Part shown: positions 6,650 through 14,346 of the stretch, in pieces
How positions within the stretch are numbered: position 1 is the stretch's first letter
Layout: each line of letters opens with the position of its first letter
Position numbers and translations under genes: made by a program
From: Saprospiraceae bacterium
Lineage (GTDB): Bacteria > Bacteroidota > Bacteroidia > Chitinophagales > Saprospiraceae
Reading direction: 5' to 3'
Length of the DNA: 18,296 nucleotides
Assembly (NCBI GenBank): GCA_020436955.1
Contig: JAGQWW010000014.1
Coordinates: forward strand, 1 to 18,296
Notes under the pieces: generated by a model
Told to the model about the DNA's origin: nothing
Databases searched by the model: none
What the model saw: only the letters and a program-made list of their open reading frames with translations

Positions 6650-8881
6650 ATGATCAACTTTTTTGGCATCAGGCATCACGGACCGGGTTCTGCCAGGACT
6701 TTACAAAAAGCCCTGGAAAGACTGCGACCTGATTGTATCGTGATAGAATCACCCCAAGATGCCGAATCAGTGATACCTATCTGTCAGGATGAAGATTTGG
6801 TGCCCCCGGTATCCATCCTAATTTACAATCCTGACAATCTTAAACAGGCAGCCTACCTTCCATTTACCATCTTTTCACCGGAGTGGATAACGATTCAATA
6901 CGGACTAAAAAATAATGTACCGATCCATTTCATGGACCTACCCATGTATTTCCAGTTTGGATGGGACGATAATCCTTTGGCCGGAAACCTTTTCCAATCG
7001 GATGCTGAGAAAGACAAAGTAAATAGTGCTATCAGTGCCGATCCAATGGGATATATGGCCAGGTTGGCCGGTTATCAGGATACCGAACGATGGTGGGAGG
7101 TAACTTTTGAAAATCCGGATAATCCTGAGGATGTATTTGAGACCTTGGACGAGATGGTAACTGCAATGCGTGATATTTCAAAAAAAGATGGACCGGAAAC
7201 CTTGTTGAGGGAAGCATTTATGCGAAAAACCATTCGAAAAGTGCAAAAGGAAGGTTTTCAAAATATAGCCGTGATATGTGGAGCTTGGCATGTCCCTGCT
7301 TTAAAAAAGGTTGGTAGTATACCCGCTACCAAAGACAACAGCCTGTTGAAAGGACTTAAGAAAGAAAAAACTGCAGCTACCTGGATCACCTGGTCCTATG
7401 AAAGACTCACCTTTGACAGTGGATATGGTGCAGGTGTCAAATCGCCGGCATGGTATGAAATGATTTTTCAGGACCATACCGAAGCTTTGACCAATTGGAT
7501 GGCTCGTGCTGCCAGATTATTGCGCGCTGAGGACCTGGAAGCATCGACAGCAAGTGTTGTGGAAAGTGTAAGATTGGCAGCCACCCTGGCAAGCTTAAGA
7601 GGTCTGGCTATACCCGGAATTGTTGAGATGAAGGAAGCTGCCCAAACCGTTTTTGCACAAGGGAATGCCGGCACACTTGAATGGATTGAAAAAGAATTGG
7701 TCATTGGGAATAAATTTGGAAAAATACCGGATTCTATTCCTGTCCTACCTTTACAAAAGGACCTCGATAAAACCATTAAGTCTGCAAGACTCACCAAGGA
7801 AAGAAATGCAACCGAACCCGTTGAAAAAAGCCTCGATTTAAGGAAGGACACCAATTTGATGGCCAGCCATCTTTTACATCGACTCAACATTCTATCCATT
7901 CCGTGGGGAAAACTTATGGATGGGCCGGAGCGTGCAACCGGTAGTTTTGGAGAACACTGGTTGCTGGATTGGCAACCCGATTTTGCGTTAAGCATCATTG
8001 AAGCCGGTATGTTGGGAAATACCGTACCCGAAGCGGCCATGCAAAAGCTAGCAAATGGGGCACAGGAAAAGGATATCACCCTTCCTGTTTTAACAGACAT
8101 TTTGGTAAAGGCACTAGTAGCAGATCTTACAGGCATCATACCTCCTTTGTTGGAAAAAGTGCGATCAGTGGTCGCTTTGACTGAAGATGCTCTTCACCTG
8201 CTGGAAGCCTTACCACACCTTGCTCAAACCTTTCGGTACGGAAATGTAAGAAAAACGGACCAGGATGCTGTAAGAGGAATGGCAGCGGAAATGGTACCTC
8301 GTATGACTATTGGTTTGCCCGCTGTTTGTACTGGCATAGATGAAGACGTAGCGGCAGAAATTCTCAAAAGACTTTTACAAGCCAACCATGCCATAGGATT
8401 ATTGCAAGAAAACTCCCTTGAAAACTATTGGTGGAATGCCATGGAGCAAATCTCTAAAAATCCTCATACCCACCCGCTACTCATGGGACTAACTACCCGA
8501 CTCCTTTTTGACAAAGGCATCCAAGGATTGGAGCCTACCAGTAGGCAGATGTATTTGCATCTTTCTTCTGTACAGGAGGCCAGGGATGGAGCATACTGGT
8601 TGGCCGGATTCCTACATGGCAGCGGTCTTCTCCTCATCCATCAACCTGAACTTTGGACCATCGTCGATGAATGGGTCAGCCAATTGGAACCAGACAGATT
8701 TGAAGACCTCCTCCCTATCCTCAGAAGAACTTTCAGCACCTTTTCTGCGGCTGAAAGATCAAAAATGCTGGAATTGGTAAGAAAAGGGAAAGCGGCCACC
8801 TCAGTAAAATCCACTTCCAACTCAAATGATACAGCAATCGAAGCTGTGTTGCCTCTGATTCGCAAGCTACTACCTGGTTAG
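6650..8881 (+). CDS. DUF5682 family protein (TraB/ChaN/EreA-like N-terminal domain)
   Basis: The protein has 743 residues and no signal peptide. The N-terminal part (about 1-225) carries FGIRHHGPGSART (5-17), CIVIESP (29-35, Glu33) and ICGAWHVPAL (209-218, His214). These match the conserved His/Glu pattern of DUF5682 and resemble the broader TraB/ChaN/erythromycin-esterase-like superfamily, which suggests a metal-binding or hydrolase-like centre. The remainder is alpha-helical and matches nothing I know. I chose the ATG at 6650 because the protein then starts MINFFGIRHHGPG as in the family, while the upstream in-frame ATG (6569) lies inside the frr terminator. Family members usually sit beside a MoxR AAA+ ATPase and VWA-domain genes. 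None is present in this window. The family call is from memory of the motifs; the function is unknown. Confidence 0.82.
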   Translation: MINFFGIRHHGPGSARTLQKALERLRPDCIVIESPQDAESVIPICQDEDLVPPVSILIYNPDNLKQAAYLPFTIFSPEWITIQYGLKNNVPIHFMDLPMYFQFGWDDNPLAGNLFQSDAEKDKVNSAISADPMGYMARLAGYQDTERWWEVTFENPDNPEDVFETLDEMVTAMRDISKKDGPETLLREAFMRKTIRKVQKEGFQNIAVICGAWHVPALKKVGSIPATKDNSLLKGLKKEKTAATWITWSYERLTFDSGYGAGVKSPAWYEMIFQDHTEALTNWMARAARLLRAEDLEASTASVVESVRLAATLASLRGLAIPGIVEMKEAAQTVFAQGNAGTLEWIEKELVIGNKFGKIPDSIPVLPLQKDLDKTIKSARLTKERNATEPVEKSLDLRKDTNLMASHLLHRLNILSIPWGKLMDGPERATGSFGEHWLLDWQPDFALSIIEAGMLGNTVPEAAMQKLANGAQEKDITLPVLTDILVKALVADLTGIIPPLLEKVRSVVALTEDALHLLEALPHLAQTFRYGNVRKTDQDAVRGMAAEMVPRMTIGLPAVCTGIDEDVAAEILKRLLQANHAIGLLQENSLENYWWNAMEQISKNPHTHPLLMGLTTRLLFDKGIQGLEPTSRQMYLHLSSVQEARDGAYWLAGFLHGSGLLLIHQPELWTIVDEWVSQLEPDRFEDLLPILRRTFSTFSAAERSKMLELVRKGKAATSVKSTSNSNDTAIEAVLPLIRKLLPG

Positions 8882-8972
8882 GTGGTGCGTGAAGGGTGGT
8901 GCGTTTTCAACTATTGCAGTTAACATTATTTGAGTTTTTTTTTCGCAACACGCAAAACGTGCCACGCATTAC
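8882..8972. repeat. Heptamer repeat pair in inverted orientation
   Basis: Directly after the DUF5682 stop come three 7-bp units, GTGGTGC, GTGAAGG and GTGGTGC. Some 40 bp later come four units in the other orientation: CGCAACA, CGCAAAA, CGTGCCA and CGCATTA. GTGGTGCGTTTT (8896-8907) can pair with AAAACGTGCCAC (8954-8965) over 12 positions with two G-T wobbles, making a long stem with a T-rich loop. It might slow or end transcription of the DUF5682 gene, though no T-run follows the stem. Confidence 0.6.
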
Positions 8973-9014
8973 CTTAAACTTATCCTTTCCTTAATCCCAA
9001 CTTAACTTCCTGAT

Positions 9015-9177
9015 CATCTTTGCGCTTCATCTTTGAGACATCAAATCGAAAAAACATTTAGGGCTCAATTTGCTGCTTTTTCTTGTTGTTTAACAAAAAC
9101 CCAACTCGCCTATCTATCCAATGTTGTTAACGCTCAAGGGTTTTTAATACCAGGCCATGAATGCATGGCCTTTTTTT
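9015..9177 (+). ncRNA. Possible small RNA (promoter-like box to terminator)
   Basis: CATCTTTG at 9015-9022 resembles the -7 boxes elsewhere in the window. About 130 bp of non-repetitive sequence without an obvious gene then leads to a good intrinsic terminator at 9152-9177. A transcript would be about 145-150 nt. It would contain a small TTGTT/AACAA hairpin near 9084-9097 and an 8-codon micro-ORF (9121-9147) just before the terminator. The box is imperfect and the -33 element is not convincing. The terminator may simply serve the DUF5682 gene. I match it to no known RNA family. Confidence 0.25.
9152..9177 (+). terminator. Intrinsic terminator
   Basis: A perfect 8-bp stem, AGGCCATG and CATGGCCT, closes on an AATG loop. 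A run of seven T follows at 9171-9177. Confidence 0.87.
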
Positions 9178-9181
9178 ATGC

Positions 9182-9251
9182 GGGATGGGTGATCGGGGAT
9201 CTGGGATGGAGGATGAAAGATGGAGGATGGAGGATGGAGGATGGAGGATGG
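9182..9251. repeat. Heptamer tandem repeat, 10 units
   Basis: Exactly ten 7-bp units start four bases after a terminator T-run. The left half is diverged (GGGATGG, GTGATCG, GGGATCT, GGGATGG, AGGATGA, AAGATGG). The right end has four identical AGGATGG units, which suggests recent expansion at the 3' side. Confidence 0.92.
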
Positions 9252-9400
9252 AGGCAAAGTACGGTTTTCGATTTACGTAGTATAACTTCAACCAAAGACT
9301 AAAGACCAACAAGCAACCTTTCTTTCCTTTTTTCGAATAATGACTAAAATAAACTCTTACAAATAGAGTTAATAGGATCCATTTGGAATCATTTTTTTTA

Positions 9401-9408
9401 GACCTTTG
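9401..9408 (+). promoter_or_regulatory. Weak putative porD promoter box
   Basis: GACCTTTG lies 27 bp before the porD ATG, with TTTG at 9382-9385 upstream. The spacing of 15 bp is shorter than usual, so this is a weak call. Confidence 0.2.
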
Positions 9409-9435
9409 ACGGAAAATCAGGAAATACGAGCTTGT

Positions 9436-10338
9436 ATGAGATATATAATCACTACTTTTTTATCTGTTTTTACCTTTTTTGGATTAGTTGCACAGGAGCT
9501 AAGCGTAAATGTAACTATCAATACGCCCAAGTTGCAGATTGCTGATCCAGCTACATTTGAGAGTCTGAAGGGAAGTTTGGAAGAGTTTTTTCAAAACACT
9601 AAATGGACCGACGATTATTATGAGCAGGAAGAACGCATTGATGTAACCATCAACATCACCATTACAGATGAGATAAGTATCAGAGATTTTAAAGCTGACC
9701 TGGCTATCCAGGCAACTCGTCCAATTTATGGCTCGGATCAAACCTCTGTTTTATTTACCCATCAGGATAAAGAGTTTTATTTTTCATACGAGCAGTTTCA
9801 ACCGATTCAATATACTCCCAATTCATTTAATGATAACCTGACAGCAACCCTGGCCTTTTATGCTTATATCATTTTGGGATTGGATGCTGATTCATTTTCA
9901 ACTTTTGGTGGAGAAAACCACTTTATCACTGCCCAGGAAATTATGAACCTGGTACCACCAAACGTTTCAAGAAGTGCAAAAGGATGGTTATCTGTTGACG
10001 GAAGAAGAAACCGTTATTGGCTGATTGAAAACCTGCTTACGCCAAGGGTACAACCATTGCGCCAGGCCTGGTACGACTATCACCGATTAGGCATTGACCA
10101 AATGCATTCTGACCCCGCTGTGGCCAGAGTCTTGATGATCAAAGCATTGGAACAAATTGCCGGTGTTGACAAAAACTATCCTAACTCCATGATCATCCAG
10201 GTATTTGCCAATACAAAAGGTGTCGAAGTGTTACAAATTTTCAAACCGGCGCCAGTAGAGGAGAAAAACAAGGTTGCAGACATCATGTCTACTATTGATC
10301 CTTCCAATGCTATCCGATATAGAATGCTGCGCTCTTAA
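9436..10338 (+). CDS. porD: DUF4835 family protein, type IX secretion-associated PorD
   Basis: The 300-residue precursor has a clear signal peptide (MRYIITTFLSVFTFFGLVAQ, residues 1-20). After QELSVNVTINTPKLQ come alternating beta-rich segments with conserved-looking FQNTKWTDD and NVTINITITDE-like elements. A second half contains FYAYIILGLDADSFS, RNRYWLIENLLTP and YHRLGIDQM. This pattern matches DUF4835 (PorD), a Bacteroidota-specific exported protein linked to the type IX secretion/gliding machinery; its precise role is unknown to me. I chose ATG 9436 over an upstream in-frame TTG (9406) because it places the signal peptide at the N-terminus. The gene is probably monocistronic or followed by the methyltransferase, which has its own promoter-like box. 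The family is recalled from motifs. Confidence 0.83.
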   Translation: MRYIITTFLSVFTFFGLVAQELSVNVTINTPKLQIADPATFESLKGSLEEFFQNTKWTDDYYEQEERIDVTINITITDEISIRDFKADLAIQATRPIYGSDQTSVLFTHQDKEFYFSYEQFQPIQYTPNSFNDNLTATLAFYAYIILGLDADSFSTFGGENHFITAQEIMNLVPPNVSRSAKGWLSVDGRRNRYWLIENLLTPRVQPLRQAWYDYHRLGIDQMHSDPAVARVLMIKALEQIAGVDKNYPNSMIIQVFANTKGVEVLQIFKPAPVEEKNKVADIMSTIDPSNAIRYRMLRS

Positions 10339-10354
10339 TTGGTATTGAATTTCC

Positions 10355-10362
10355 TATTTTTG
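10355..10362 (+). promoter_or_regulatory. Putative promoter -7 box before the methyltransferase gene
   Basis: TATTTTTG fits TAnnTTTG exactly. It lies 13 bp before the ATG at 10376, which implies a leader of only a few bases. Confidence 0.4.
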
Positions 10363-10375
10363 CGAAAAATCTTCT

Positions 10376-11323
10376 ATGGCATTGCCTGATTTTAGCATGC
10401 TGGCCAATCGTCTGACCAAGATGAACAAGCATTATAGCAAATGGGCCAGAAAAAAAGGAATCACCTGCTTTCGCGTATACGATGCTGATATTCCTGAATT
10501 TCCACTAGCAATAGATTGGTATGACTCCTGGTTGCATGTTGCAGAATATAAGCGCAACCACCAAATGAGTTTTCTGGAATATACCGAATGGTGGAACCTT
10601 TGTCGTAAGTGTATTGAAGAAACACTGGAAGTCCCATCCAACCAGGTTTTTTACAAGACAAGAGAGCAACAAAAAGGCAAACAACAATACACCAAATTTT
10701 CAGATGAAAACACGGAAAAGCTTGTCCGTGAAAATGGTTTGAAATTTTGGGTCAACCTGAGTGATTACCTGGACACGGGATTATTTCTGGACCACCGGAA
10801 TACAAGAAAAGCAGTTTATGATGTCAGCGCAGGTAAAACGGTTTTAAATCTTTTTGCTTACACCGGGTCTTTTACCGTATATGCAGCTGCCGGAGGAGCC
10901 GTAACCACCACAACGGTAGACATTTCCAATACTTACCTAAGTTGGGCCCAACGTAATATGCAATTGAACAAATTGACCGGTAAAGAACATAAGTTCATCA
11001 GGGCTGATGTAAAACAGTGGTTAGAGGAACCGTTTACTGAAAAGTATGACCTGGTCATCCTGGACCCGCCCACTTTTTCAAACAGTAAAATGATGAAAGA
11101 TGTGTTGGATACTCAACGCGACCATCCATTTTTAATCAACAAGGTGCTGGAAAGGGTGTATCCCGGCGGTAAAGTGATATTTTCAACCAACTATAGAAGA
11201 TTCAAATTGCTAACAGATGAAATTGCTTCAAAATCCATAAAAGATATAACGGCAAGTACGATTCCGGATGATTTTAGGAACAAAAAAATCCATTACTGTT
11301 TTGAAATAGTTAATGAGATTTAA
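10376..11323 (+). CDS. rlmK: Stand-alone RlmK-type 23S rRNA guanine-N7 methyltransferase
   Basis: The 315-residue protein aligns by eye along its length with the C-terminal (RlmK) half of E. coli RlmKL, which makes m7G2069 in 23S rRNA using S-adenosylmethionine. Matches include ANRLTKMNKHYSKWA near the N-terminus, FRVYDADIPEF (32-42), KTREQQKGKQQY (94-105), WVNLSDYLDTGLFLDHR (125-141), SAM motif I LNLFAYTGSF (157-166), TTTTVDISNTYL (177-188), catalytic LDPPTFSNSK (229-238) and DTQRDH (245-250). The RlmL half (THUMP plus m2G2445 methyltransferase) is absent, so in this organism that activity must be elsewhere or missing. Guanine position specificity is inferred from E. coli. The ATG at 10376 gives a natural start and there is no signal peptide. 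Confidence 0.87.
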   Translation: MALPDFSMLANRLTKMNKHYSKWARKKGITCFRVYDADIPEFPLAIDWYDSWLHVAEYKRNHQMSFLEYTEWWNLCRKCIEETLEVPSNQVFYKTREQQKGKQQYTKFSDENTEKLVRENGLKFWVNLSDYLDTGLFLDHRNTRKAVYDVSAGKTVLNLFAYTGSFTVYAAAGGAVTTTTVDISNTYLSWAQRNMQLNKLTGKEHKFIRADVKQWLEEPFTEKYDLVILDPPTFSNSKMMKDVLDTQRDHPFLINKVLERVYPGGKVIFSTNYRRFKLLTDEIASKSIKDITASTIPDDFRNKKIHYCFEIVNEI

Positions 11324-11380
11324 ATGTTGCCAAGGTGTCAGTTTTAAATAAGGCTAATCTCACCTAATTTCCTAATTTAG

Positions 11381-11388
11381 CGCCTTTG
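11381..11388 (+). promoter_or_regulatory. Weak putative promoter of the chaperone/murB operon
   Basis: CGCCTTTG lies 51 bp before the ATG, just after a tandem duplication of CCTAATTT (11363-11378). TAATTTAG at 11373-11380 is an alternative. Neither fits the consensus well. Confidence 0.22.
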
Positions 11389-11439
11389 AAAACTGAGATA
11401 TTATCATATCCCTACATTATCAAACCAAACGCAAATACA

Positions 11440-13416
11440 ATGAACCGAGTGTTTCCTGTTTTAATTGCAATGTTGTTTTTCACTACCGGCTTGTTGGCCC
11501 AAAATGCTGATCCGGTTCTTTTTTCTGTAAACGGAGTACCTGTTCATGTTTCGGAGTTTGATTATATCTACTCCAAAACCAATCAGAAAAAGGCGGACTA
11601 CAGCAAAGCTTCACTGGAGGATTACCTCGACCTGTATATAAAATTCAAACTCAAGGTACAGCGTGCCAAGGAGATGAAATTGGATACCATTCCAAGTCTT
11701 ATCAACGAATTGGAAGGTTACCGCAGACAATTGGCCGATTCTTACCTTATCGACAGGGAAGTAACCGACAAATTGGTAAAAGAGGCTTATGAGCGTTCAA
11801 AGACTGATGTGGACATCAGCCACATCATGGTTTCTTTGCCTCTAAATCCTAGTCCTGCAGATACATCACTGGCTTATAAAAAAATCAAATCTGCCAGAGA
11901 TCGCTTGAAAAAAGGCGAAGATTTTGGCCAGGTAGCGGTTGACATTTCAACCGACAAAGGAGTGGACAAGCATAAGGGCCACATTGGTTACATCAATGTA
12001 TTGTTTCCAAATGGATTTTATGCGCTGGAGAATGCAGCCTATTCATTGAAAGCGGGTCAGGTTTCGGATATTTTGCGTACACCTTCCGGCTATCATTTGG
12101 TCAAATTGAACGGCACTCGCCCAGCAAGAGGGGAAATGGAAGTTGCTCATATTTTGCTTAGAGCAAAGTCAGAAGACGAAATGGCTGCCAAAAAATCTAC
12201 TATTGATAGCCTTTACAAACTGTTGGAAGCAGGTTCTGCTTTTGAAGAATTGGCCAAAACCTATTCTGATGACAGCCAAAGTGCCAAAAAAGGCGGTTAT
12301 ATCGGATTCTTTGGAATCAACCGATATGAAGAGCAGTTTGAAGAAGCTGCCTTTGCTTTGGAAAATGATGGTCAGCTCTCTAAGCCATTCCAAACCAGCC
12401 TTGGATGGCACATTGTAAAAAGAATCAGCAAAAAGGATATCCCTGCCTTTAACATCGCAAAATCAGGTTGGCAGACTAAAATAAAGCAGGATGCCAGATT
12501 TGAAATTGCAAAGGATGCTATGATTCAGCGTATTAAAGCTGAAAATAATTTCAGAGAAGACCGCGATGCCCTGGAAGCATTTGTAACTACACTTGATTCC
12601 AGCTTTTTCGATTTCCGTTGGAAGCCTGGCAATATCCGCTCTGCTGCTAAACTATTTGCTATCGGGAATGAAATGAACACTACCGTATCACATTTTGAGG
12701 AATACCTTTCAAAATCTACTCGAGACAGGATTGCCATGCGCGATGTGTATTCTGCTGAGGAAGCTGCCAGGATGTTGTATGATAAATATGTGAATGAAAA
12801 TTGCCTGGCTTACGAAGAAAGACATTTGGAAGAGAAATATCCTGACTTTAAAGCTTTGATGCGCGAATACGAAGAAGGTATTCTTCTATTTGAAGCGACT
12901 AAAATTGAAGTTTGGGACAAAGCATCTCAAGACAGCGTAGGACTGGCAGAATTTTTCAAAACAGTTGATGGTAATTACATGTGGGATCGTCGTGCTGTCA
13001 TCAGCATCTACCGCGTTGATGCTTCTTTGAAAGATCAAATTGAAGACATCCGTACCTTCTCAAAAACCAATCGTCCGGATCAGGTTTTAGCGAAGTACAA
13101 TGCAAATAATGAAGGTGATAAACCTTTGGTAACTGCCGTACAGCAAACCATAGAAAGAGGTAAAAAGCCTATTCTGGATCAAATGCTTTGGGAAGTAGGT
13201 TCACTTTCTCCAATTGAATCCAGCATGCGTGATAAATCACTTACCTTTTTCAAAATAGAAGACATCCTGGAAATTGGTCCAAAATCATTGGAAGAAGCAA
13301 GAGGATATGTAGTTGCAGATTATCAGGATTTCCTGGAAAAAGAATGGGTGAAAGAATTGCAGGGAAAATATGAAGTAGAAGTAAACCAGGAAGTTTTCAA
13401 CGGGTTAGTCCAATAA
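11440..13416 (+). CDS. Periplasmic peptidyl-prolyl isomerase with two PpiC domains (SurA/PpiD-like)
   Basis: The 658-residue precursor has a signal peptide (MNRVFPVLIAMLFFTTGLLA, cleaved near Ala20-Gln21). An N-terminal chaperone region (about 22-120) includes FSVNGVPVHVSEFDYIYSK. Two parvulin-type rotamase domains follow. The first spans about 124-226 (DISHIMVSLP, then SGYHLVKLNGTRPA) and the second about 232-331 (EVAHILLRAK, SDDSQSAKKGGYIGFFG, LGWHIVKRIS). A helical C-terminal region of about 325 residues without obvious catalytic motifs makes it much longer than SurA. I rejected the in-frame TTG at 11386 because ATG 11440 puts the signal peptide first. It leads a tight gene set with gaps of 23, 37 and 20 bp, which suggests a joint role in outer-membrane protein folding. 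Confidence 0.92.
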   Translation: MNRVFPVLIAMLFFTTGLLAQNADPVLFSVNGVPVHVSEFDYIYSKTNQKKADYSKASLEDYLDLYIKFKLKVQRAKEMKLDTIPSLINELEGYRRQLADSYLIDREVTDKLVKEAYERSKTDVDISHIMVSLPLNPSPADTSLAYKKIKSARDRLKKGEDFGQVAVDISTDKGVDKHKGHIGYINVLFPNGFYALENAAYSLKAGQVSDILRTPSGYHLVKLNGTRPARGEMEVAHILLRAKSEDEMAAKKSTIDSLYKLLEAGSAFEELAKTYSDDSQSAKKGGYIGFFGINRYEEQFEEAAFALENDGQLSKPFQTSLGWHIVKRISKKDIPAFNIAKSGWQTKIKQDARFEIAKDAMIQRIKAENNFREDRDALEAFVTTLDSSFFDFRWKPGNIRSAAKLFAIGNEMNTTVSHFEEYLSKSTRDRIAMRDVYSAEEAARMLYDKYVNENCLAYEERHLEEKYPDFKALMREYEEGILLFEATKIEVWDKASQDSVGLAEFFKTVDGNYMWDRRAVISIYRVDASLKDQIEDIRTFSKTNRPDQVLAKYNANNEGDKPLVTAVQQTIERGKKPILDQMLWEVGSLSPIESSMRDKSLTFFKIEDILEIGPKSLEEARGYVVADYQDFLEKEWVKELQGKYEVEVNQEVFNGLVQ

Positions 13417-13439
13417 GGATTTATTCGTCAATACACAAT

Positions 13440-14309
13440 ATGACAAACCAACGTTTTAGATATTTATTTTTTGTACCCGGGCTATTATTGGCACTTTTTC
13501 AAACCGCCTGTGTCGACAAAACAACACCGGCTGAAAATGACAAGATGCTGGCCCGGGTACAAAACCGCTCTTTATACCTTTCTGACATTGAAGGCATGGT
13601 GCCGCCCAATATACCTGCGGAAGACAGCATACTGATTACCAATTCACTCATTGAAAGATGGGTGCGCGAAGCAGTTTTGTTGCAGGAAGCCGAACTCAAT
13701 CTTCCTAAAGATTTCAATATCGATAAGCTGGTGAGGGATTACCGTTCTTCACTGGTGAAAAGCAATTATGAGCAAATACTGGTTGCTCAGTTTTTGGACT
13801 CTCTTATTACCACAGCCGAACTGGATGCATTTTATGAGTCGCACAAAGACCAGTTGTTATTGGATGAGCCTTTGGTACGCTATTACAGCATGAAGGTACC
13901 GGCAACTGCCCCTGATGTAAATAAGGCTGAAAAGTTGTGGAATAATTTTGAAAAAGAGGGCAACAAAGAGGAGTTGGAAGCCTATGCAAATATCTATGCA
14001 AGAGACTACCAATTACAGGATAGTGTTTGGGAGGAGATATCAAAATTATCACTTGATTTCCCTCCGGGATATCTCAATGCAACCAATATTAAATCTAAGC
14101 GCTCTTTTGTAGAGGAAGACAATAACTTCAGATATTTCTTTAGAAGAGAAGAAGTTTTGGAGCCTAATGAAGAACCTCCCATGTCATTTGTGGAGCCAAA
14201 GATTAAAAGATTAATTTTACACCAGCGTAAGCAAAAATTGCTGGAAAAGAAAAAGGAGGAGATGTACCAACGCGAATTAAGGCAAAACAATGTGGAGATA
14301 TTCCGCTAA
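13440..14309 (+). CDS. Lipoprotein with SurA-like N-terminal region, no rotamase domain
   Basis: The 289-residue precursor has a hydrophobic leader (about residues 8-20) and a lipobox-like QTAC, which would place a lipid-modified Cys24 at the mature N-terminus. Gln at -3 is unusual but acceptable. MLARVQNRSLYLSDIEGMVP (residues 36-55) resembles the first strand and helix of the SurA/PpiC chaperone domain, followed by helices and TTAELDAFYESHKDQ. No PpiC signature of the HILV/GGDLG type is present, so it looks like the middle member of the Bacteroidota three-gene SurA-like cluster that keeps chaperone parts without isomerase activity. The tail (about 255-289) is highly charged and helical. It is probably co-transcribed with its neighbours. 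Function as an envelope chaperone is inference. Confidence 0.75.
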   Translation: MTNQRFRYLFFVPGLLLALFQTACVDKTTPAENDKMLARVQNRSLYLSDIEGMVPPNIPAEDSILITNSLIERWVREAVLLQEAELNLPKDFNIDKLVRDYRSSLVKSNYEQILVAQFLDSLITTAELDAFYESHKDQLLLDEPLVRYYSMKVPATAPDVNKAEKLWNNFEKEGNKEELEAYANIYARDYQLQDSVWEEISKLSLDFPPGYLNATNIKSKRSFVEEDNNFRYFFRREEVLEPNEEPPMSFVEPKIKRLILHQRKQKLLEKKKEEMYQRELRQNNVEIFR

Positions 14310-14346
14310 AGCCGTTCCTTTGCATCTTCAAAAGAAAAAATACAAT

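Larger units (their letters stand above)
8882..9435. other. 554-bp intergenic region between the DUF5682 gene and porD
   Basis: No convincing protein gene is present. The region holds a paired heptamer repeat (8882-8972), a possible small RNA with a -7-like box (9015-9022) and terminator (9152-9177), and a 10-unit heptamer tract (9182-9251). There is a trace of further 7-bp periodicity at 9292-9312 (CCAAAGA, CTAAAGA, CCAACAA), a small AACTCT/AGAGTT hairpin (9352-9370), and a weak porD promoter. An open frame running through 9033-9302 crosses the terminator and takes a GWRMEDGGW composition from the repeat, so I do not call it. Confidence 0.7.

Noticed and set aside
7468..8139. 223-codon minus-strand open frame inside the DUF5682 gene
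   Set aside because: The sense frame has the family motifs and continuous coding; the antisense frame has Ser/Ala-rich shadow composition and no start context.
9033..9302. Forward open frame of 89 codons between DUF5682 and porD
   Set aside because: It starts at TTG, runs through a strong terminator and ends in repeat-encoded GWRMEDGGW units; the composition is repeat-derived.
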